Below, one piece after another: positions 48,110 to 56,747 of a stretch of DNA of 64,000 bases. The DNA lies in contig JACKAB010000007.1 in the NCBI GenBank assembly GCA_020635285.1, positions 372,001 through 436,000 of the forward strand. The letters run 5' to 3'. Both the position numbers and the translations under genes were made by a program. Source of the DNA: Ignavibacteriales bacterium. GTDB taxonomy: Bacteria > Bacteroidota > Ignavibacteria > Ignavibacteriales > Melioribacteraceae. Positions within the stretch are counted from its first letter, which is position 1; each line of letters starts with the position of its first letter. The notes beneath the pieces were generated by a model that did no database searches, had not been told where the DNA came from, and saw only the letters and a list, made by a program, of their open reading frames with translations.

Positions 48110-49588
48110 ATGAACAAAGACGAATTTAAAAAATATGCTGAAGAATATAACGTAATCCCAATTTATGAAACAATTACTGCGGATTTACTTACGCCCGTTT
48201 TAGCTTACTTACGAATTAGGGAAAAAGGAAAGTATAGTTTCCTTCTTGAATCGGTTGAAGGTATTGGAAGATTAGCGAGATATTCGTTTATTGGCCATTC
48301 GCCATCCTCAATAATTGTTTCAGATAAAAATAAAATTGTCATCTCTGATGAAAAGAAAAATGAGGAAGTAAAATCAAAACTTTTAGATTATTTAAGTAAT
48401 AAAGTGGATTCATACAAACATCCTAAAATTGACGGACTTCCCGATTTTACCGGCGGTATTGTTGGTTATTTAGGATTTGAAATAATGAGAGAAATTGAAA
48501 ACACAATTATTTTTAATAATAAAAAAGATGATGAATTTCCCGAAGCAATACTTGGATTATTTGATTCCATAATTGCTTTTGATCACTTTAAACACCGTAT
48601 AATTCTTATTCAAAATGTGTTTGTTGAAGAAACTTCTAATCTTGAAGAATTATACGCAACTGCAAAAAATAAAATGGAAATCTTAAAAACCACAATTCAA
48701 AAACCAGTTGAATTACCTGAAACATTTATATTGACAGGGAAAATTCAAGATGAAATTAATAAAGAATTATTTAATCAGAAAATTGAGAAGAGTAAAAAGA
48801 ATATTTATGATGGCGATGTTTTCCAATTGGTTCTTTCAGAAAGATTCAGCTCTGAGTATAAAGGCGATTTGCTCAATGTTTATAGGGCTTTGCGGATTAT
48901 CAATCCTTCTCCATATATGTACATAATGGAGTTTGAGAATGATTTATCAATAATTGGAACTTCACCAGAGGACTTGTTAAAAGTCAATAAAAAGAAAGCA
49001 ACTATTTTGCCAATTGCCGGAACAAGAAGGCGCGGCAAAACTTTTGAAGAAGACTTAGAATTGGAAAAAGAATTGCTTGCAGATAAAAAAGAAATTGCTG
49101 AACATACCATGTTAGTTGATTTAGCCAGAAATGATTTGGGAAGAGTCTGCAAACACAACACCGTTAAAGTTACAGAAATGATGAATGTTCACCGCTTTTC
49201 TCATGTGATGCATATTGTCTCCAGAGTTGAAGGTGAATTGAAAGACGATCAAAATTGTATTGATGCTTTGAAAGCTAGCTTTCCGGCAGGAACAGTTTCA
49301 GGTGCTCCAAAAATTAGAGCAATTCAATTAATTGAAGATTATGAAGAAATTAGTCGTGGACCTTATGCAGGCTCGGTTGGCTACATTGATTTTAAAGGTA
49401 ATTTAGATATGTGCATAGCAATAAGAACATTATTTGCAGATAGCAAAAAAATTTACTGGCAAGCCGGAGCTGGAATTGTGGCAGATAGTAAAGCAGAATT
49501 AGAGTTGAAAGAAATTAAAAATAAATCGGCTGTTTTAGAAAGTGCATTAAAATTTGCAGAGGTTATTGATGAAAATTTTAGTAATTGA
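48110..49588 (+). CDS. trpE: Anthranilate synthase component I
   Basis: TrpE aminates chorismate and eliminates pyruvate to give anthranilate, using ammonia from TrpG. I choose the ATG at 48110 (MNKDEFKKYAEEYNVIPIYE); an in-frame ATG at 48083 lies inside the repeat hairpin and adds non-homologous residues. About 492 residues remain. The chorismate-binding domain is complete: GDVFQLVLSERF, SPYMYIMEF, LPIAGTRRRGKTFEEDLELE, ELLADKKEIAEHTMLVDLARNDLGRV and the SFPAGTVSGAPKIRA block. An LLES element near the N-terminus matches the tryptophan-feedback site. It overlaps trpG by 20 bp. Confidence 0.96.
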   Translation: MNKDEFKKYAEEYNVIPIYETITADLLTPVLAYLRIREKGKYSFLLESVEGIGRLARYSFIGHSPSSIIVSDKNKIVISDEKKNEEVKSKLLDYLSNKVDSYKHPKIDGLPDFTGGIVGYLGFEIMREIENTIIFNNKKDDEFPEAILGLFDSIIAFDHFKHRIILIQNVFVEETSNLEELYATAKNKMEILKTTIQKPVELPETFILTGKIQDEINKELFNQKIEKSKKNIYDGDVFQLVLSERFSSEYKGDLLNVYRALRIINPSPYMYIMEFENDLSIIGTSPEDLLKVNKKKATILPIAGTRRRGKTFEEDLELEKELLADKKEIAEHTMLVDLARNDLGRVCKHNTVKVTEMMNVHRFSHVMHIVSRVEGELKDDQNCIDALKASFPAGTVSGAPKIRAIQLIEDYEEISRGPYAGSVGYIDFKGNLDMCIAIRTLFADSKKIYWQAGAGIVADSKAELELKEIKNKSAVLESALKFAEVIDENFSN

Positions 49589-50135
49589 TAATTATGATTC
49601 ATTTACGTTTAATCTTGTGCAACTTGTCGGAAAATTTACATCCGATATAATTGTAAAAAGAAATGATAAAATAAATTTAGATGAAATTAAAAAGTTAGCT
49701 CCGGATAAAATAATTATTTCTCCGGGACCGGGCAGACCGGAAGATTCTAAAATTTCACTAGATATAATCAAAGAACTTGGAAAAACCATACCAGTATTAG
49801 GCGTGTGTTTGGGTCATCAAGGAATTGGAATTTGTTTTGGAGCAAACATAATAAATACACCAATTTTAATGCACGGAAAAACTTCAAAAGTTACGCATGA
49901 TAATAAAACAATATTTAAAGATGTTCCACAAAATTTTGAAGCAGGAAGATATCACTCACTGATCATTGATAGAACAAGTTTAAATGGCGAACTGGAAATA
50001 ACATCAGAAACTGCTGATAATATTATTATGGGGGTAAGACATAAAAAATATCCAATTGAAGGAATTCAATTTCATCCCGAATCAATTTTAACGCCGCAAG
50101 GTGAAAACATAATTAAAAACTGGCTGGCATTATGA
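49569..50135 (+). CDS. trpG: Anthranilate synthase component II (glutamine amidotransferase)
   Basis: TrpG supplies ammonia from glutamine to TrpE. I use the ATG at 49569 (MKILVIDNYDSFTFNLVQ), the family start, which lies inside the end of trpE. The 188 residues carry the class I amidotransferase triad: nucleophile cysteine in PVLGVCLGHQGIG and the His-Glu pair in GIQFHPESILT. The oxyanion segment SPGPGRPED is present. Its TGA overlaps the trpD ATG. Confidence 0.96.
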   Translation: MKILVIDNYDSFTFNLVQLVGKFTSDIIVKRNDKINLDEIKKLAPDKIIISPGPGRPEDSKISLDIIKELGKTIPVLGVCLGHQGIGICFGANIINTPILMHGKTSKVTHDNKTIFKDVPQNFEAGRYHSLIIDRTSLNGELEITSETADNIIMGVRHKKYPIEGIQFHPESILTPQGENIIKNWLAL

Positions 50136-51151
50136 AAGAGCAATTAGAAAAAGTAATAATAGGTGAGAGCTTAACCTTTGATGAAGCATACAAAATTATG
50201 CACTCGATAATGAGTGGTGAAGAAAACAATTCTAAAATTGCTTCGCTGCTAACAGCACTAAAAATTAAAGGTGAAACCGCTGAAGAAGTTGCAGGCTTTG
50301 TAAAAGCGATGAGAGAAAAAGTTATAAATATTAAATGCGAGAATGAAAGGGTTATTGATGTTTGTGGAACGGGCGGAGATGGTTCGGGCACGTTTAATAT
50401 TTCTACAGCTGTTTCTTTTGTTGTTGCGGGAGCTGGTATAAGCGTTGCTAAGCATGGTAACAGATCAATCTCAAGCAGAAGTGGAAGTTCTGATGTTCTG
50501 CACGAATTGGGAGTTGATGTACAGTTAAATCCTGAGTTATCTGAAAAAGCATTAAACGAAATTGGTATTGCATTTTTGTTTGCACCACTCTATCACCCAG
50601 CAATGAAGCATGTTGCACCTATTAGGAAGGAATTAGAGTTTCGATCAATATTTAATATTCTTGGTCCTCTTACAAATCCGGCCGGAGTAAAAAGACAATT
50701 AATTGGCACTTTTAGTGATAAGACAGCTAAACTAATGAGTGAAGCTATAAAATTATTGGAGATGCAAAAAGTAGCTTTTCTATGTACCAATAATGCTTAT
50801 GATGAAATCACTTTAACCGATACAACAAAAGTATTTGAAGTCAATCACGATCATTCGATGTATTTATATTCATTAACCAATGAAAATTTCAACTTTCCTA
50901 AAATTACATTAGATCAACTTCATGGCGGTTCCGCAAAAGAAAATGCAGAAATAATTTATAATATATTTTCAGGCAAAACATCAGGACCAACATACGAGGT
51001 CGTTATTGCTAATGCAGCAATGGCCTTGAAGACTTCTGGAATTTCTGATGATCTACTGGAGTGTAAAAACATTGCAGAAGAATCAATAAAATCTGGTGCT
51101 ACGTTAAAAAAACTAAATGAACTAAAAGACTTTGGTGATAAATACAAATGA
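50132..51151 (+). CDS. trpD: Anthranilate phosphoribosyltransferase
   Basis: TrpD joins anthranilate and PRPP to phosphoribosylanthranilate. The 339 residues contain the PRPP-binding loop VCGTGGDGSGTFNIST, the KHGNRSISSRSGSSDVLHELG block and FLFAPLYHPAMKHVAPIRKEL, followed by FRSIFNILGPLTNPA. All are diagnostic. Its start overlaps the trpG stop by 4 bp, and its own stop overlaps the trpC start by 4 bp. Confidence 0.97.
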   Translation: MKEQLEKVIIGESLTFDEAYKIMHSIMSGEENNSKIASLLTALKIKGETAEEVAGFVKAMREKVINIKCENERVIDVCGTGGDGSGTFNISTAVSFVVAGAGISVAKHGNRSISSRSGSSDVLHELGVDVQLNPELSEKALNEIGIAFLFAPLYHPAMKHVAPIRKELEFRSIFNILGPLTNPAGVKRQLIGTFSDKTAKLMSEAIKLLEMQKVAFLCTNNAYDEITLTDTTKVFEVNHDHSMYLYSLTNENFNFPKITLDQLHGGSAKENAEIIYNIFSGKTSGPTYEVVIANAAMALKTSGISDDLLECKNIAEESIKSGATLKKLNELKDFGDKYK

Positions 51152-51943
51152 CAATTCTTGAAGAAATAAATGAAGTAAAAAAAGAAGAAGTAAAAAAACT
51201 TAGAAAAGAATATACCCTTTCACGATTCACTGATTCAGAAAATTTTAATAAGAAGAGATTAGAATTTGGAAAAGCTATATCCAATCAAGGTAAAATATCA
51301 ATTATCGCAGAGATTAAAAAAGCCAGTCCATCAAAAGGAATTATAAAGGAAGATTTTAATCATCTTAAAATAGCAGAAACCTATATGAAATATGGTGCTG
51401 ATGCAATTTCTATTTTAACTGATGTAAACTTTTTTTAAGGGAAGCATAAAATTCTTAAATGATATTGCTAAATACAAATCTGTGCCGCTGTTAAGAAAGG
51501 ATTTTATAATTGATGAATTTCAAATTTATGAAGCCAAAGCTAACGGAGCGGATGTAATCTTTTTAATTGCTGAATCCCTTTCTGCAAATCAAATAAATGA
51601 ATTAACTGCTGCAGCAATTGAAACAGATTTAGAAGTCTTATTGGAATTACATTCGGTGGATCAAATTGAGAAAATTAATTTTAAACAGAATAGAATAATT
51701 GGAATTAATAATCGTGATCTAAAATCCTTCAAAGTTGATTTGAACACTGTGAATATAATTTCAGAATTCATTCCAAAAGAAAATATTTTAGTCGCAGAAA
51801 GCGGAATTAAAACCAAAGAAGACATTGATTTTATTAAACAAACTAGAGCAAACTCAATTTTAGTCGGTGAACATTTAATGTCATCAAATAATACAGCGGA
51901 TTCATTACGACAACTTGTTGATTGGTGCAGACATGAGAGTTAA
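51148..51943 (+). CDS. trpC: Indole-3-glycerol phosphate synthase (one frameshift)
   Basis: TrpC converts carboxyphenylamino-deoxyribulose phosphate to indole-3-glycerol phosphate. Two pieces make the full 264-residue barrel. The first ends AISILTDVNFF; the second includes PLLRKDFIIDEFQIYEAKANGAD, IIGINNRDLKSFKVD and VAESGIKTKEDI. The break is the T-run at 51430-51436: with six Ts instead of seven the protein reads DVNFFKGSIKFLNDIAKYK. The catalytic lysines in IAEIKKASPSKG and LLRKDF are intact. Its end overlaps trpF by 11 bp. Confidence 0.92.
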
Positions 51944-52530
51944 AGTTTGCGGAATTACAAATATTGAAGATGCTATACTTTGCTATAATCTCGGAGCGGA
52001 TGCTATCGGATTTATATTTTACGAAAAAAGTAAAAGATATATCAAACCTGAAGAGGCCAAAATAATTATTAGTGAATTACCCGCATTTATTTTAAAAGTT
52101 GGAGTATTTGTAAATGAAACTCCACAACTAATAAATGAAGTGGCAAAAGACATAAAACTAAATGCAGTTCAATTACACGGTGATGAAACACCTCAAGATA
52201 TTGATAATATTGATTTGCCCGTAATTAAAGCTTTTAGAGTTGAGTTGATGATGAATTTGATTATGATGTTCTAACTCAATATAAAAATGTACTTTTCTCT
52301 TAGATACTTTTAATAAGAATGAATTTGGCGGCACCGGAGAAAAATTTAATTGGAATAAAATTCCCAAAGAAATAAAAAGTAAAATAATTCTTGCTGGCGG
52401 AGTATCAATTGAAAACTTAGAAAATATTTACAAGCAGATTAATCCAGCTGCTATTGATGTTTCTTCATCATTAGAAATAATACCCGGTAAAAAAGACAAA
52501 AAGAAAGTTGAATTATTTTTAAAAAATTAA
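51933..52530 (+). pseudogene. trpF: Phosphoribosylanthranilate isomerase, two frameshifts
   Basis: TrpF isomerises phosphoribosylanthranilate in the tryptophan pathway. The start ATG at 51933 gives MRVKVCGITNIEDAILCYNLGADAIGFIFY, with the catalytic cysteine in KVCGIT. QLHGDETP follows in frame. Shifts near 52245 (AFRV to VDDEFDYDVLTQYK) and 52302 (NVLF to LDTFNKNEFGGTGEKFNW) lead to the conserved LAGGVSIENLENI and AIDVSSSLEIIPGKKD end. With both corrected it is a normal protein of about 199 residues. The pathway is otherwise complete, so error is the simplest reading. Confidence 0.9.
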
Positions 52531-52549
52531 ACGAGTTAAGGAAACTTTA

Positions 52550-53566
52550 ATGTTAATTCTGATGAATTTAAACGCACCACGACAAGATGTGGAAGATATA
52601 AAAAATAAAATCAAATCACATAATTGCCAAGCCCATGAAATCCCAGGTGAAATAAATCTAGCAATTGGAATTACTGGACCCTCGGAATTATTATATGAAG
52701 ATGACTTTAGACTTATGAAATCAGTTGTTGACGTAGTTCGCGTGAGCAAAAAGTATAAACTCGTTAGTCGCCAAATGAAAAATAATGATACAATTATTAA
52801 CACAAAATATGGAAAGATTGGCGGAAAAGAATTAACAATTATTGCCGGACCTTGCTCGGTGGAAAATAGAGACCAGATATTTAGGATTGCGGAAATTCTT
52901 AAAAATGCTGGAGTAAAATTCTTAAGAGGTGGTGCTTATAAACCGAGAAGCAGTCCATATGCGTTTCGTGGATTGAAAGAAGAAGGCTTAAAACTTTTGG
53001 ATGAAGTTAAAAAAGAATTTGAGTTGGGAATTGTGACAGAAGTTCTTAGTCCGGATACGATTCATTTAGTTGAAGAAGTTGCAGATATAATTCAAATTGG
53101 TGCGCGCAATATGCAGAATTTTATTTTGCTAGACGAAGTGGGTAAAACAAAAACCCCAATTTTACTTAAGCGTGGACTCTCAGCTACTGTTGAGGATTTA
53201 TTATTGAGTGCTGAATATATTATGGCTCAAGGCAACTTTGACGTAATACTTTGTGAAAGAGGAATTCGAACTTTTGAAACTGCAACAAGAAATACTTTGG
53301 ACTTAAATGCTGTTCCGGTAATTAAAAAAAATACACATTTACCAATACTAGTTGATCCATCGCATGGAATTGGAATTAGAGATAAAGTGCAACCAATGGC
53401 TTTGGCAGGTGTTGCCGCCGGCGCAGATGGATTAATAATTGAAGTTCATCACGATCCGGATAATGCTTTGTCAGATGGAAGTCAGTCTTTAACACCCGAA
53501 CAATTTCAAAAATTATATGATAAACTCAAATCTTTAGCGCCAATAGTTGATAAGGAATTATTATAA
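52550..53566 (+). CDS. aroF: 3-deoxy-7-phosphoheptulonate (DAHP) synthase, type I-beta
   Basis: The enzyme condenses phosphoenolpyruvate and erythrose 4-phosphate, the first step of the shikimate pathway. The 338 residues show an N-terminal ferredoxin-like/ACT-like regulatory domain (MLILMNLNAPRQDVEDI, about residues 1-75). The catalytic barrel follows: IAGPCSVEN, LRGGAYKPRSSPYAFRG, IGARNMQNF and DPSHGIG, typical of the I-beta type. It has its own AAGGA ribosome site and lies inside the trp operon between trpF and trpB. Thus the attenuator should control supply of chorismate as well as its use. trpB starts 3 bp later. Confidence 0.95.
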   Translation: MLILMNLNAPRQDVEDIKNKIKSHNCQAHEIPGEINLAIGITGPSELLYEDDFRLMKSVVDVVRVSKKYKLVSRQMKNNDTIINTKYGKIGGKELTIIAGPCSVENRDQIFRIAEILKNAGVKFLRGGAYKPRSSPYAFRGLKEEGLKLLDEVKKEFELGIVTEVLSPDTIHLVEEVADIIQIGARNMQNFILLDEVGKTKTPILLKRGLSATVEDLLLSAEYIMAQGNFDVILCERGIRTFETATRNTLDLNAVPVIKKNTHLPILVDPSHGIGIRDKVQPMALAGVAAGADGLIIEVHHDPDNALSDGSQSLTPEQFQKLYDKLKSLAPIVDKELL

Positions 53567-53568
53567 AT

Positions 53569-54777
53569 ATGAAAGAAGAAATCAAATATAACTTTCCAAC
53601 CAAAGAAGGAAAGTATGGAAAATATGGCGGAAAGTTTGTGCCCGAAACTCTAATTACAGCTTTGAATGAATTAGAAGAAGCATATACAAAACTTCGATCG
53701 GATCAAACTTTCATTAATGAATTAGACGATCTCCAATCAACTTATAATGGAAGACCAACGCCGCTTACTTTTTCTAAAAGATTAACCGAACATTATGGCG
53801 GCGCAAAAATTTATTTGAAGAGGGAAGATCTTTGTCATACTGGTGCGCATAAATTAAATAATGCATTGGGACAAATATTAATCGCAAAGTATTTAGGCAA
53901 AAAAAGAATTATAGCGGAAACCGGAGCCGGTCAACACGGAGTGGCAACTGCAACAGTTTGTGCAAAGTTTGGTTTAGAATGTTTAGTTTATATGGGCGAA
54001 GAAGATATTGAGCGTCAAAAACTAAATGTTTTTAGAATGAGATTATTAGGCGCAAAAGTAATTCCAGTTAGCTCAGGAAGCAAAACATTAAAAGATGCAA
54101 CTAATGAAGCCATTCGTGATTGGATAGCAAATGTTAGAGACACACATTATATAATTGGTTCCGTTGTTGGTCCGCATCCTTATCCAATGTTGGTCAGAGA
54201 TTTTCAGTCAATTATTGGCAAAGAAACAAAAGAACAAATTATTAAAGTCGAACAGAAATTACCTAATTATGTTTTAGCTTGTGTTGGCGGGGGCTCTAAT
54301 GCTATTGGAATTTTTCATGAATTTATCAAAAATGAAGAAGTGAACTTAATTGGAATTGAAGCAGCCGGTCTTGGAATTGATACAAATCTACATTGTGCAA
54401 CTTTGACACTTGGCAGCGAGGGAATTTTTCACGGAATGAAAACCTATCTTCTTCAAAATGAAGATGGACAAATATTGCCTGTTCATTCAATATCTGCAGG
54501 ACTCGATTATCCGGGAGTTGGTCCGGAACACAGCTTGCTTAAAGATTTAGAAAGAGTAAATTATCAATCAATTACAGATGGTGAATCACTTGACGCAATT
54601 ATGAAGGTCTCAAAACTGGAAGGAATTTTAGTGGCTTTGGAAACAGCACACGCATTTGCATATTTAGAAAAGTTAATGCCAAATACTAAGAAAGATGAAA
54701 TTGTTGTTGTAAATGTAAGCGGCAGAGGCGATAAAGACTTAAACACAATTATAGAAAAACTTGGGGATAAAATTTAA
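53569..54777 (+). CDS. trpB: Tryptophan synthase beta subunit
   Basis: TrpB joins indole and serine with PLP to form tryptophan. The 402 residues match the TrpB1 class. Motifs are GKFVPETLITAL near the N-terminus, the PLP-lysine segment LKREDLCHTGAHKLNNALGQ, AETGAGQHGVATATVCAKFG and the phosphate-binding CVGGGSNAIGIF. The stop TAA and the trpA ATG share a base, so the alpha and beta subunits are translationally coupled, as expected for the alpha2-beta2 complex. Confidence 0.97.
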   Translation: MKEEIKYNFPTKEGKYGKYGGKFVPETLITALNELEEAYTKLRSDQTFINELDDLQSTYNGRPTPLTFSKRLTEHYGGAKIYLKREDLCHTGAHKLNNALGQILIAKYLGKKRIIAETGAGQHGVATATVCAKFGLECLVYMGEEDIERQKLNVFRMRLLGAKVIPVSSGSKTLKDATNEAIRDWIANVRDTHYIIGSVVGPHPYPMLVRDFQSIIGKETKEQIIKVEQKLPNYVLACVGGGSNAIGIFHEFIKNEEVNLIGIEAAGLGIDTNLHCATLTLGSEGIFHGMKTYLLQNEDGQILPVHSISAGLDYPGVGPEHSLLKDLERVNYQSITDGESLDAIMKVSKLEGILVALETAHAFAYLEKLMPNTKKDEIVVVNVSGRGDKDLNTIIEKLGDKI

Positions 54778-55565
54778 TGAGTAAAATTAAAACACATTTA
54801 GAATCCCTTAATAATAAAGGCGAAAAAGCGCTCACCATATTTTTAACAGCTGGTTATCCTAACATTAATAGCTTTACTGAATTGGCAGTTAAAGTTATAG
54901 AAGCTGGTGCAGATATTTTGGAAATTGGATTACCTTTTGCAGATTCACTTGCAGATGGACCAGTTATTCAGTCATCTTATACAGAAGCTCTGAAGCAAAA
55001 TGTAAACTTAAAACTCACTTTAAAACTAATTAGTGAAATAAGGGAGAAGACAAATATTCCAATAGTATTAATGAGCGCTAGTAATCCTATATTAAATTAT
55101 GGAATTAGTAAATTTAGGGATGATGCAATTGAATTGGGAGTAAATGGAGTAATTATTCCTGACATTCCGCTTGAAGAATACGATAATTTTTTCCAAAATA
55201 GTTTTGATGGACTAGATACAATTATTCTCACAACTCCAACATCATCTGAAGAAAGAATTAAATCGATTGATAAGCGAAGCAGCGGTTTTTTATACTGTGT
55301 AAGTGTTGTGGGTACAACCGGCATAAGAAATAAATTTGACGATTATGTATTAGAAAATTTAGAAAGAACTTATAAACTTGTTGAAAATAATAAAATGCAA
55401 ATTGGTTTTGGAATTTCATCGGGCGATGACGTGAAAAGATTCTCACCTTTTTGTGATGGAGTAATAGTTGGCAGCGCAATTATAAAATCCTTATCAAATG
55501 ATGATTCGAATTTTACAAATACAATCAAATTGGTTAAAGAATTAAAATCAGCTTGTAAGAATTAA
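54777..55565 (+). CDS. trpA: Tryptophan synthase alpha subunit
   Basis: TrpA splits indole-3-glycerol phosphate to indole and glyceraldehyde 3-phosphate and channels indole to TrpB. The 262-residue barrel has the catalytic glutamate in ILEIGLPFADSLADGPVIQ with its downstream aspartate, plus GVIIPDIPLEEY and FGISSGDDVKRF, with GVIVGSAII at the phosphate site. It is the last gene of the trp operon. An intergenic repeat rather than a clear terminator follows. Confidence 0.97.
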   Translation: MSKIKTHLESLNNKGEKALTIFLTAGYPNINSFTELAVKVIEAGADILEIGLPFADSLADGPVIQSSYTEALKQNVNLKLTLKLISEIREKTNIPIVLMSASNPILNYGISKFRDDAIELGVNGVIIPDIPLEEYDNFFQNSFDGLDTIILTTPTSSEERIKSIDKRSSGFLYCVSVVGTTGIRNKFDDYVLENLERTYKLVENNKMQIGFGISSGDDVKRFSPFCDGVIVGSAIIKSLSNDDSNFTNTIKLVKELKSACKN

Positions 55566-55573
55566 ATCTATCT

Positions 55574-55637
55574 GTCATTCCCACGAAAGTGGGAATCTAG
55601 GAAAATGAAATTGATTCCCGATCGATGCATTTGGGAT
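55574..55637. repeat. Intergenic repeat with ATTCCCAC-GAAA-GTGGGAAT hairpin
   Basis: GTCATTCCCAC-GAAA-GTGGGAATC forms an 8-bp stem with a GAAA loop, followed by a second imperfect arm, ATTCCCGATCGATGCATTTGGG. It lies between the convergent trpA and lipoprotein genes, has the GTCAT end of the other elements and could also help end transcription. Confidence 0.65.
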
Positions 55638-55651
55638 TGATACATAATAAG

Positions 55652-56665
55652 TTATTCACTAAACTCAATCCAAATTGATTTTGTAATTTCTGGTTTTAGA
55701 ATTATAGTGTTTACTTTCCCTCTGTTCTGTTCAATAAAATCAGTACTCAAATTAGATTTTACAGTATTCTTAATTATTTTAATGTCTTCAACAAGAATTG
55801 TAATCCCGCTAATTTCATATTTATCTGATTCAATTAGAATAATTTCGAAATTATTGTTTTTAAATCGTATCACTTTTCCTGTTGCTTCTGGAATTTTATA
55901 ATTGTCAATAGCATCAAATCCAAAATTGACTAACTCTTTTGCAGTTTGCTTAATATCTTTCGTAGAAATCCAAATTGCCGAAATTCTTTTAGCTTTATTT
56001 TTATGATTTGTTAAAACGTTATTATTTTCACTATTGTATTGAATGAAAAATATTGGTAATTCAGAATTAATATTTTTTAAGGAAAGAGTATTATAAGTAT
56101 TGTTTACGCTTAGTTCTGTAAAGCCTTTGTTTAATTGAGAGAAACTGGATTTTAATTTATTAATTTCATCAACTCTAACTGCGAATTGCAATCCGTATTT
56201 GTTTGCGTTTATAAGATTTCCATATTCTTTAGAAAGTTCATCGGTTGGATTATCAACTTCCATTAATTCAATTTCACTTCCATCAATAAATTCAACAAAG
56301 CTATTCGTTATTCCATTTTTGTGCTTATTACCCTCTTTAACTAAAAATCCTAAATTGGTAAATAATGTTGAGCTTTTATTTAAATTATTTGTTCCGATAA
56401 TAACATGATCAAAAAATGAGTTTTTAACTATTGAGAAAACCTCAGATTCTGCTGTTTTTTTTTCAATTAAACTTTTTTGTTCTTTTAATTGTCCAATTGT
56501 GTCGGAAAGTGCCTCGATTCTTATTTTATTAGAATCTTTTTGTGCTTCTAATTGCTGAGCTTCATTTTGAGTAATTTTTTTTGATTCTTCAACATTTGAC
56601 TGATTGTTGCAATTATAAGCTAATAGAGAAAAAATAACTAAGATAAATATTAATTGAACTTTCAA
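55652..56665 (-). CDS. Lipoprotein with VOC/glyoxalase-like domain
   Basis: This is a 337-residue predicted lipoprotein (signal MKVQLIFILVIFSLLAYNC). A helical, probably coiled-coil stretch covers about residues 35-75 (RIEALSDTIGQLKEQKSLIEKK). A glyoxalase-like VOC domain begins FFDHVIIGTNNLNKSSTLFTNLGF and includes FVEFIDGSEIELMEV; a second, weaker half may follow (ISAIWISTKDIKQTAKELVNFGF). VOC enzymes are normally cytoplasmic, so an exported, lipid-anchored form is unusual. The substrate is unknown. It is convergent with trpA and divergent from the CotH gene. Confidence 0.65.
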   Translation of the reverse strand: MKVQLIFILVIFSLLAYNCNNQSNVEESKKITQNEAQQLEAQKDSNKIRIEALSDTIGQLKEQKSLIEKKTAESEVFSIVKNSFFDHVIIGTNNLNKSSTLFTNLGFLVKEGNKHKNGITNSFVEFIDGSEIELMEVDNPTDELSKEYGNLINANKYGLQFAVRVDEINKLKSSFSQLNKGFTELSVNNTYNTLSLKNINSELPIFFIQYNSENNNVLTNHKNKAKRISAIWISTKDIKQTAKELVNFGFDAIDNYKIPEATGKVIRFKNNNFEIILIESDKYEISGITILVEDIKIIKNTVKSNLSTDFIEQNRGKVNTIILKPEITKSIWIEFSE

Positions 56666-56747
56666 AATTTGTCCTATTTTTTTGGGTACTACAATAAATT
56701 GTAAAATTGTATTTTTGTTACATTAAAAATAACATAATAATAATTCA

